Below, one piece after another: positions 11,880-23,800 of a stretch of DNA of 64,000 nt. The position numbers and the translations under genes were made by a program. Position 1 is the first letter of the stretch. Every line of letters starts with the position of its first letter. The notes under the pieces are model-generated. The model was not told the origin of the DNA. It did not search any database and saw nothing but the letters and a program-made list of their open reading frames with translations. Source of the stretch: Mercenaria mercenaria (taxonomy: Eukaryota; Mollusca; Bivalvia; Venerida; Veneridae); contig NC_069362.1 of NCBI RefSeq assembly GCF_021730395.1, positions 87,560,001-87,624,000 on the forward strand. Direction: 5' to 3'.

Positions 11880-14800
11880 GAACTACGACTTTCATCCTAT
11901 CAAATATAATTTGGCTGAATATTTCATGATAAGTATTAATCATAAAGGAATTGAAGCATAAAATCAAAATGGTTTCTGTCAATGACAGTTTCATTTGCGT
12001 TGTTTTAGTGGTTCATTTAACAGTAATAAAGGTTCGCCAAGTTTGTTTTAAGTAAACTATCAAATTTTGAATTTTCTATTTTCATTTACTTTGCGATGTG
12101 CTTAAACTACATTCAGTGAGTTAATGCAATGATATCACTGCAACATTTGAAGACTTAACATTGCACTTAGTTTTATTAATTAGGGAAATGGTAGCTATCG
12201 TGGTTTCTTTTTGTGTTGCAATTTTTCCTTCATTTTAGCAGATATTTTCCTATTACCAAGATAACATAGAGTTTATTCCTAAAACTAAGTTTTAACAATT
12301 TATACAAACTATATTCAGGTTATATATTCAACATCCATTAAGACTTCAAGAGAGATATGTAGAGACAGACATGCTGCTGAAAGGTGCTACAGAAGAAGAA
12401 TATCAAGTAACAGTGGAACTATAATTCATCATGGTACATACGAGATCGTGCGTACAAGAAATTACTTGGTAGTATGTGGTTTATTTTAGGATATACATAT
12501 GCATCAGACATACATCATTTCTGCTGCAGACCATAACCAGGTTTCAGGGAAATGTTTTCGAACAGGCGTCATATTATTTGTGTCTAATTCAGTTGACGTT
12601 CCAACTGACGCCATTATCTCACTTTTGGAAGGTTTTTTCTTATGATAATTTGAAGCAGTCAAGGGTCTTCTCCTTTTATTGCCTGGGTGATAATACGGCC
12701 CTCTTCTTCTTGCTAAATACAAAGCAAAGGAAAAAACACTTATTGTACAAGAACTGTCGTAACATACTGTATGGTTTCAGTCTTCCACAACCATGTCTCA
12801 GGGAAAAGCTTCCTTGTCCTTTGCACTGGAGCAAGATCTTTTGGTGCTACGAGAGCTATATTGTCCATTTTCATTGCCATCTTTGGCATAACACTGGACG
12901 CCATACGTGCCATTGGCATAGCCATTGGCCGAGGACCTCCACGTCCTCCCATTGCTCCACCCCGTCTGGCAAAACTCCAAAATGGTGGATCAAAGTGTTC
13001 GACTGGTGCTGTGTTAGACAGGGACATGTCATCATTTTACGACAACTATGGAACACGTTTGTTAAATTATCAGCTGAAGTTACTAAAAGGATAATATGTT
13101 TTGCACCGAATAAACAGAAATAATATTCAACTCAAATAGTTTATTGCATTAAACATACAATTATATGCTTATAGCAAAATATATACTTAGTGCATTTGTA
13201 CTCATTATAATAATAATTCACAGCAATTATCATAAAACATAGTTTACATTATAAATCTTTAACACAGCAAAATATGGATTCTAAATGAGAAGATAAATTA
13301 TCACGTAGCTTTAACTATCATGGCTTAAAGACACTGGCTGCAGTCTGTTGTATGAGAGATGGGGCAAATTTTCCCAATAATAGAATTTGTTTAAACTTTG
13401 AATATGAACACAGTTTCATGTTCGAAACAGGAAAATGCAAAAACCAATCATAGGTCACCGTGCTTGTTTATGAGTTATCTGCCCTTAGAATTGGATTTTT
13501 CTTCAAATTTGCATATTCAAGGGCAGATAACTCCTGAACAAGCATGGTGACCTTCGATTTTTTTCATAATTCTGTTTCTAACATGACATTGTGTTCATAT
13601 ACAAAGTTTGAACAAATTCTATTAACTGCCGCATTTGTCCTTAACAAAATTCATAGGTTTCTAAGAATTTATTTCTATCATTCTGTTGGTTTACAGTTAC
13701 TGAGTGTTAACTTACGTTCGTGATGTTCGTAGACAAGAGCATCAGTAAAAACAAGTACACCAGCATCCTGAAATAACAAAATCATATACTTGTACATTCT
13801 TACACCAGCAGTCAAAGACAGCACATGTTGTTAATCAATCGAGCTCAATACTAAGAGCTGAACATTTCAGTAAACATAAAGAACTACGTAGTTTTGACGA
13901 TGTCAAGCCTTGATGTCAAACGTTTTAAGACAGTCAGACCAAAAACGGGCGTTCAGTAAAATGTCCATTGAATAAGAGTAACATATACTGGCACAAGGAA
14001 TTCCCACATGATTCAATGAAAACTGATTTTGAAAGAATCTACTTTTCGACTTGTTATCAATATCTTATTAATCCTTGTTTCCAGAAATAAAGGTTTTGAT
14101 TATCCGTACCATACTATAACGCCATTCGAATACGGAAATACCAAAATGTACAAATAAAACATCGAGATGATAACTAACATATCTGTTATATATAAAATTG
14201 GAAGTATTCATGTCTATAGTAAAGATATGGTTGGCCTTACCTGGAATACGTCTTTAACATCCTCGCCTCCGACTGGAATAGGCCATCTCCAACAGAACCT
14301 ACATACAGGAAAGCTTGAGGAGGACCGACTTGGTTTTGTGTCATATCTTTGCAGTTCTTCGTTCACCTTAAATGATTTTATAATTAGCACAGTTACATAA
14401 TGCAATTCTAGATGAGGTTTGATATTCAAATAAAATGTAGACTTTACATTGAGGTCGGCACTTTCCTAAAAGTACATATAACTTGTCACCACAATGATTT
14501 TCCGTGTTAAATATTCATCCTTGTTTTCCCTTTCCCCCAACATCCCAACTTTCCGTCTTCTCCTTACCCTCTTTTTTGTATTTGCATATAATTAAAATAT
14601 ACTTGTTGTTTGGGTATTTGGAGCAACCCGTTTACCATATTTTATCCGTTAGCTTCTTTTTTTCGGGCCTACTTTGCGATGCACGTTTCTATGGCTGTGT
14701 TTGGGGTGCTCTGTGCATCCGGGAAATCTACCCTTACATTTTAAAAACCTATTTTTCGATATATGAGAAACACTTCTTTATAAAACTAATTATAAAAAAC

Positions 14801-17800
14801 GACTGTAAATGATTAGAAAGAAAGACTAGGCTGGTAGAAAATTATTCTTTAAAACATTAAAAGAATTGTAGGTATGTATGCTACAAAAAGCGATTTGTTT
14901 AATGAAACGTGAATACATGAATTTCATAAAATAATTGTATTAATGAGAAAATTGTAAAACTGTTTTGCAGTTGCTTACCTTAGACTCTGTGATGTCATTA
15001 CCAGTGGCCATCAGTAGAACACTTTTGTCCACACCAAGCACGTACACATTAGATCCAGCATCGGCGGTTACATCAAGGCGAATTTTGTCCGCTGGAGCCG
15101 CAGATGTTTTGTTGAAATTTATGTCGACCTTAATTATAATATTATATCTTTTACTTTCGTTTATCAATTTACAAGTCACATTTTGAATGAAAAATAATAT
15201 ATATATAATACAAGTCCGCATAGAACAACAAGAAACAGCATATCATACCTTATTTTCGAAAACGCCTTGAACATTGATTGTTAAGCCATCGGCAATGACC
15301 TCGCCATCAGATCGTACAAAAAATAGGACTATTTTTGCTCTTGGTGCCATAGCCGAAGTTGTTTTAAAAGACCATGTCTTGCGAAGAGTTGGCATTGGTA
15401 TTGTCCCTGATTCAACAATAGATCCTCTAGAGTATATCTATAAAGAAAATAAAAAAATTCTGGAAAATCTACAGACATAAAATCACCATTGTACTGGACA
15501 ATAACACTGCTTCAAAGTGTTTATACATTTAAGACCTTAGCTCAAGAATCTAACATAGATATAACTTTCGACACGTAGCATGCGGCTTAATCAAAGATAT
15601 TATAGAAAATAGTATTTATGGAGCGAATGCAAATAAGATCAAATGTCATATACATTCGTGAAAAAAAAACGTAACAGAAGAAAGGAACCCTTTAATAATA
15701 GTTTTATAAATATTACCTGATAATTTAGTACACCGGGTCTTTCGGTGCTTCTAACATCTATGTCTACAGTACTCAAAGCCTGAAATATAATGAGATATCA
15801 TTATGTAGACAAATATGCTATAAAGGGTAACTGAAAACAGATTTTCAAGCAAAATACAAAAACCTCAAACTCAAAAATGTTTCCTCTCACTACAACTACT
15901 GCAAGTAGGTTAAGCAGGACACCATAATGATTATTTAAGCTGGCTTTGTTTCATAAACAGTAAGATTTTGACTGATATACCAAAGACGGAAACACTGGAT
16001 CTCTTTTTAATATATTGACTCACTAAATTTCGCTGCTGGCCTTCAAACTAGGTCATAGCCTCGATAGCCTAGTGGTAGAGCGTCCGCTTCGAGTGCGGGA
16101 GGTCGCGGGTTCGATCCCCGGCCGCGTCATACCAAAGACGTGAAAAATGGTACCAGTAACTCCCTTGCTTGGCGCTCAGCATTAAAAGGGAAACTGGCCT
16201 CTTCTCTCATACCCTCGTGGCGATGGATTCCATCAGGAATGAGGTGTCGAGAGTGATTAATATAAGTTGTAGAACTTCCTTCACAATCGACCTAAAATAA
16301 ATTATGTATAAACTAAACTAGGTCATCGCTATTTTCATTCTACGAGCTCCTAAACTAGGTCAGATATGTTGTTAATCGCTATTTTTATTCTATGAGCTCC
16401 TTCACTATGTCAGATGGATGTGTGGTTAATCGCTGTTTTTATTATATGTGCTCCTTAATTAGGTCAGATGTGTAGTTGAACGCTATTTTTATTGTGATCA
16501 TAAACTAGGTTAGATGTGTGGTTAACCGCTATTTTTATTCTATGTGCACCTAAACTCGGCCAGATGTGTAGTTAACCGCTATTTTTATTCTATGTGCTCC
16601 TAAACTAGGTCAGATAGGTGCTTAACCGCTATTTTATTCTATGTGCTCCTAAACTAGGTCAGATGTGTAGCTGACCGCTTATTTATTCTATGTGCTCCTG
16701 AAACGGTATAGTCGCTCCGATAGGATAGAGAAAAGGACAATGATCAACGTATTCAGTTATGCACGCTATATGACCTACCTGTGGTTTACTTGTAAGAAGT
16801 CTCATTTGTAAGTAGGTGTTGCTTGGCGAATGCCTCTTTTTCAATGTTTTCGATTTTGATGCTCCATTATATTCAGCCTGAAAAAGGAAGTGTTGCAATA
16901 TATGAGATCAATATGTTGCACGTGTAGTCAACAGGAACTGATGATTGTCCTTCATTTTTATTTATTTTATATGATGGAAGACACTAAATCTGAGACATAC
17001 TTAAAACACATATTTACCAATGACATCATTTTAAACTGATAAATGTAACATTTTAGCATGTTTTTTCAGTACAAATATATATCTGTGCCAATTTTTTTTT
17101 AAAAAAAGATTAAAATTTTATCTGTAATGGTTTTAAGATTCTGTTCTCAAATTAGAACAAAAGATCGTTGAGTACTCCATGCTACAACAGTACTTGACAT
17201 GTGGCATTCAACATGCTTTAACGTCTGCTTGAATAAAAACTCGTCACCTTTATTTCAATTTTCGTGGCACGACTGTCGGTGTCAATAGGGAAGACAACAA
17301 TGCCATCTGTAGGTATTGTATAGAACTCCGGCGGCAACACCTTACTGATTTCTCTTGGCCATGGTCTTGGTCTCCACCATCTTCTGCGACTGATCAACCT
17401 TGAACCTCTTGATTGGCTTCTAAACACATGGTCTCTAGACTTTCTATATTCAGTAATTGTAACTTTTAATCGACCATTTATAGTGTCTGGTGTGGTATCA
17501 TCCCTCTGAGCAACAATTACCTGCGAATCAAGAAAATGCACTGTTCTGTTAATCACTGTTCGATTCACAATTTTCAGGGACGTGTTTTTTTAATTTTGCC
17601 AGCATCCTTTAACAAAAATGACAAAAATATAATCAGATGACAGAAATCTTGTTCTGACCTTTGAAGTATATGACTTCGTTTTCGTTTTATGACCAAAAAT
17701 GTATTTTCATCTAAGTCTTCGTTTAACAATTTAGTCTTAATGTAGACACTGATATCCTTGTTGAAACTGCTTGAACCATACAACACTACTGCTATGCCAC

Positions 17801-20800
17801 ATCTTTTACTATTTGCATCTTTTACTATTTGCACAAGTAAATAGAGCTACAGATTAAATATACAGAACTATCTTTTATCAATTTTGGTTAAAAGGAGAGG
17901 GATGGGTGCATTTATTAGGAGAGGGATGTTTATACAAGGGTTTACTTAATATATGTATACATTAACAATATGAATGTACATGTATTACCTAATAATATCT
18001 GCTGTGGTATACAAAAGTACAGGCCCCATTTTCACAAAATATTTTCGGTCTCAGCTAAGTTTGAGTTTGAAATTTTAATAAATTTTACTTAAACTTCAAG
18101 GTTAAATTCCAATTGAGACTGACCATTATTACTGAATAGTCACTTGAAAATAGTTATTAACTTAAAATTTAGTTTTAAACTATTTAGATATAAATGACAA
18201 ATAAAGTTTCATTATCAAACTCGGCTGAGACTGAAAATGTTTTGTGAACACGTATATAACAACATGTTTTTGTTGTTGTTCTTTTTTTGCTTTTGTTTTG
18301 CAAATAGAAATGGGTATGTTTATTAGGTGACGGGAAACGTTTATACCAGGATGTGTGGTAATACATGTATAGGCTAAAATAAATACTGGGGTATAAGTAG
18401 TAATGCGTGTATAGACAATAACAAAAATAACAAAAAAATACTGTATTGTTTCTTGCAAAAAAAGGAGAAGGTGCATTTATACTGGGTATACGATAGTAAA
18501 TGTTTAAACTAACAATATATACTGCGGTATAAAGTAGGACAAGTATATAAGCAATATGAAATAAAGTTCTGCTGCAAATAGGTGAGTGTGCGTTTATTAG
18601 GAGAAGGGAGTGAGGCTTCTATACTGTGATATATGGTAGTACATTTATATCCTGATAATATGCGTAAGTTCACGTAACTGGTATCTGGGCTAGGTTCCTT
18701 GAAAACTGTTTTAGGAGTTATGTGTATGGCAAAACAAAATTTGTAAAGTTTTAAAGGACCATAACCCGTACACAAAGCATGGGACATGCTTGTCCTGAAG
18801 TTCACTTCGTGATAATATAATTTTGTTAGTTTGAGTCAGATTCTTTAAAAACTGCAGAAGGCGTTACTGAACAAGTCTTTTATTAATATTGCACAATGTA
18901 CAGTGTTCTGTATCTTTTCAAAGGGCCATGGCAGGTACATACATTTTGCACAAGTTCACTTCATAATGACACATTTCAGTATGTATTGGCCAAATCCCCT
19001 GAAACTACAGGAGAAGTCATCCAGACAAAGATTTCAGGACGGATGGACAGACGGACGGACGGAAGGAAGAACGAAGTAGCAACAATATCATACCTCTCCA
19101 CCACTACTAATCAAACAAAATAATGGGGTATAAAAAGATATCAGTGTCCACATAAATACTAAAGTTTGTAAACCAAGGCGTTAGAGCAAAATACGTTTCC
19201 AGTCTTATCACATGCAAGTTTTTTCTTGCTGAAACATCGAAATGTCTTCATAGCCAAAGTCAATTTGACCAGTGTATCTTAGGCTTAAAACGACAAAATT
19301 ATTACATTTGTTCAGATCCAGTTATACTTACCACAGCGTCATATGTCATCCCTGGTTTAAAAGTGTCCGGTAGAGAGGCAGGAAACGTCAGTTTCATTGG
19401 TTGGTCGTAGAAAGTAATCTCTTGTTTATCACTACGCTTATATTTTGTGAGATCCTCAGTCACGTTTGCTTCAAATATGAGCGATGATCCGCTCAAAAAC
19501 TTTTGGATTTCTTTAAGTTTTGATAATGAAAATGTGAACTCAACTTCACCAGTTATCTGAAGTGGAAAATAAAATGCATATTGCTGCCGACATACGGTAA
19601 TTGAATATATAAAAACTGAAAATAAAAAAAGAATAAAAATGAAGCGTAGGTATATAAAGTGTGGCTTCTGTTTCAATTTCATTTTAGCGCAAGATCTGCC
19701 ACTATCATGCCTCTAAACTGGGATAACGGGCCATTTTAGTAGCCCAGAGGTGACTAGGGGCCGTTTATAAACAAGGGGCCATGGCCCTTTGTTTTGTTTT
19801 TTTTGCTGTAAATGAGTCACAGGGCCTCAGGGGAGGTAAAAATTGTGTTTTCAAGAAATGGCCCATTACACAATGTGTCCGAAACTAGGGGGGGGGGGGG
19901 GGGGGGTGACCCTTAAGGGGCCATTTTGGTTGGCCATTGTTGACCCTTGTTGGCCCCTTAAAAAATGGCTCTTTGGCTGTTGGCCCACTAAACGAAACTA
20001 GTGGACCGTCAGAGCCAGCCTTACATCAACCTCTTAATATTAACGTAGTGTGTCTCACGCACCATAATGACAAACCTGAACGTCAGCGCATTCTGACGTC
20101 GACCTCATAGAGCAACGTTAATACCGTAGCAGTATGTAAGCCTCATATTCTTAAAGGAAAATAAAACATGTGTACTTTTATCAAAAACACGGCAATATTG
20201 GTGCCACGTCGACATATTATTGGCGCCGAGAAAGAGAACTACCACATTTGACTACTTTATATAATAAAAGGTATTTCAAAATCGAAATGATATGACAGAA
20301 CGGTGTTACACTTAATTCATAGTCTGAATTGCGTGCAAAATATTTTAGTAGACGTCAACGCGCTACGTGCTTCCTCCTGTGTTTTCACGGTCACGTTGAT
20401 GTCACGTCGACGTTCTATATATGCGGCATGAAATAGTGCCACTTATTGCATCCACTTGCTAACACAAAAGACAATACATATTTGAACTGAAATTGAATAT
20501 ACCAGAACCATTGATACATTTGTATACGGCAAAGAGGTTATACGCCTGAGGAATAATTTCACGACAGCCCTTAGGAAATAGTTCTGCTGGTGTGTATCCA
20601 TTTCGTCGTGTGTAAATTTATCACATGGTTCTGCTATATTCTATTTCTTAAATAATGCATAAATGTTGTAGCACGAGCACGAGCACGTTGTAAATAATAA
20701 AAGTATTTCTGCCATTTTCGTTGTGTGAAAATGAGCGCACGTGTGTCATTTCTTTCAATTTTTACATGTTTACTGTTAACTTACAGGCATTTTCCATTCG

Positions 20801-23800
20801 ATAGTTTTGCTAACTCTTTGGCGGGAACCGTTTATCCACTGGAATCTTTCGTTTTTAGGTCTAATAAGGAGGTCAACCATTCCTTTGACTGGTTTCCCAT
20901 ATGTGTATCTGAAATGACAATAAGGCATTTTACCTAAAGTGTGTGATAATATATTTTATACATTTCAGTAAGCACAATTCAAAGGATTGACTGTTTATGT
21001 TCTTCATAAAACACATATTCCCGATCCCGTATTCTACGAGCAGGGGTCACTAACAGATGCATTCAAGTTCAGGATCTTGCTTGCGCGCACACGTATTGAG
21101 ATATCAGCTTCTCTGATCGAAATATCTGTACGAGAATATAACCTATGACACAAACAAGACAAAAGTGTGTTAATACTATATGATTGATAAGGAAAATTCT
21201 ATTTATGATGATCAGTTAACCTACTGCCTTAATGATCCCCCATTCACTGCATTCAGTCAACTGAAGACTGTAAGACGGTAAAGTGGTCGTAAGTTCGATC
21301 CCCGAATGTGTAGGTGATTTTTCAATGACGATTTGATATACATCAATAAAAAACCTAAACACGTTTGTATTCTGCCTCTCATTCACGTGGGGATGACTTC
21401 CGTAGAACGTCATTACATAATACAGGACAGTATTTTGTTACCGTATGTTACTACGGTTACATAACTAAAATACTGTTGAATATGGCGTTGAATCAAGCGA
21501 ACAGTCATAGGACTTTCTGGCCGTTTACCGCGTCTTCGCATCGTTGTTTTTCGCGTTTTCGCGTCGTATTATCGCGCCAACACAAATTATCTTATATGCA
21601 ATCATATTATTGCACTGTCGCCATTAACAATCTACAGGGTGGTACAAAGATGTCCATAACGGAACACCGTACCGTAAGCATCCGTTACGTGAAATAATGC
21701 TGAAAATAATAAATGTGTTTCCTGAGATTGTTATGTTATGAGAGGTAGAAAACCACAGCAACCCTCGCTCCCTCTAGCACCGACTTTAGAGAAATCTTGC
21801 TAACACTGAAGGTCAAATGTGTCACAAGCCTCTTAAACCCTTATGTTGTGTTTATAGGTTCATTCATATGTGGCCAAAAATCATCTGAATTAGGCATTAT
21901 CTCTGATGAAGTTGGTAAATAAGGAATCATATTGTCTATTGTCTTGCACTCACTTGGCTTTAACTTTTCCTTTGAATTCCGCCACATCTGTTCGTCCAAA
22001 TGAAGGTAAATCTAGTTCTGTTTCAAACTTTGGCAAAACTGTAAGTATACAAAGGCCGCGGTATTTTCCTTGCATTGTTTGAAATAGGTAACATTCATTT
22101 CAGTTGTTTAAGCTATTTGATTCTTTCAAAAATAACACTCAAAATTCGTACAAGATTATATCATTTAAGATAATCAAGTGGTTCAGTTTTCATAAAACAT
22201 AACAATTAATGAACGTAATGTGTTTATCTAAAATGCAGTGCACGTATAAATAAATAGTTACTGCATTTAAACACGCTAATATGACTGTTTCAGTTAAAAT
22301 TGATGCATTAAAGCTTACCATATTCGTCTACTTCAAACGTTTTCTCTTCAAAGTCGTCCTGAAATGCGTACATATTTTACTCAGTTATCTGAAATGTCTA
22401 TCATTTTGAGTTGTTTTTATCAGACTGACCTATAGGAAATCACCATTAAATAAACTCATAGAAATAACTTGTAATGTCTTGAGTATGTTCTCTAATGATA
22501 CAAGGCTGTATTGTTACTTTTACTGTTTTATTTACATCTGTCGCCGTGTGTTTTGACTACTGAAGTGACATACTTAAGGTTGAGAATAAGGCCTTGAGAA
22601 ACAAAAATCAAACAACACCAAATCATAGAAAGAAAGCGTTGTTTGACATGAAAATTCAACAGCATGTAAAACATGTATACAACTTTACGAAACAAGTGTC
22701 AGTATACTGATATAATCATTGAATTCCGGGAAAGGAGTGCCTAAAGGGGCCCCGCTTCCGGACAGTCAAACGGGGGACAATTTTTTCCGAATATTTTAAG
22801 AACAAATGGCATTCATTTTCAAAGGGAGACAAATTTTTCCGAATATTTTAAGTATTCGTCAAGAAAAAGTTGTCTCCCTTTGAAGATGAATGCCATTTGT
22901 AAAGAAATAAAGATAAACAATTGCTGAAAACTGTGTTCGATCTTGTTATGTGAAATTTCACCATTCGCACGCTATTGTAAATGCATCCAAACGAACATGT
23001 GTAAAAGTTCTTTGAAAATGGTGAGTTTTTAAAGGCGTTTGACTGTCCGGAAGTGGGGCCCCTTTAGGCAGTCCTTTTCTGGAATTTAATGTTTATATCA
23101 GTATACTGACACTTGTTTCGTAAAGTAATATACATGTTTTACATGCTGTTCAATTTCATGTTAAACAACTCTTTCTTTCTATGATTTGGTCTTGTTTGAA
23201 TTTTGTTTCTCAAGGCCTAATTCTCAACCGTAAGAATACAATAACAATAGCTAAACACTGTGTCGCAATAATATTTAAAGTGTATGAATAATGTAGCTGT
23301 TTTTGTTGATGAGGAAGCAATTAAAAACTACTACGTTAATTTGTTTTATAACTTACCCCATGAGAAAGCAATTTAGCTTTAATGGTCCACTTTCCAAGCA
23401 CCGGTTGTTCAGACATGACCTGGTGATGGACATACACTCCCCCAAGCCGTGTCATTTCAAAGCCACTAACGTCCCATTGATTTATCTTGTTACCATTTGG
23501 ATCCTGAAATATTGAGAGAAATGTTTACAGATTTTTGTTAACATAATGTTTTATTTTCGAGTATACGGCTACACAATAAACATCTATGAGTTGACGCGGT
23601 GATAATATGTTAAAATCCTGTTTCTGCAGATTAAGAATCTTATGTTAAGTTTAGCAAATATATTAACTGATTTGCATTTACGAAGCATAACAAACAATAC
23701 CAAATACATTAGACCGTTGGAAGAGGTTTAATACACTTCCAAAATTGTCGAAGCACTGACATTTAAAACAATACCTAATAAATTAGATAGACAGTTCGAA

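Noticed and set aside
12340-12425. Plus-strand peptide MLLKGATEEEYQVTVEL before a stop, as an exon
   Set aside because: Too short, no acceptor/donor pair in phase, and no neighbouring plus-strand coding sequence.
11490-12510. A third alternative bait exon
   Set aside because: I searched both sides of exons 18 and 19 for another minus-strand FPETWLW-like ending with matching phase and found none.
12476-13123. A 215-codon open frame on the plus strand
   Set aside because: It lies antisense across both TEP bait exons. Its length follows from their codon bias, and the protein resembles nothing.
16057-16132. A functional tRNA gene with intact box A and box B
   Set aside because: The tRNA-like part continues into a conserved non-tRNA body and the whole is framed by a 12-bp target duplication, so it is a SINE head.
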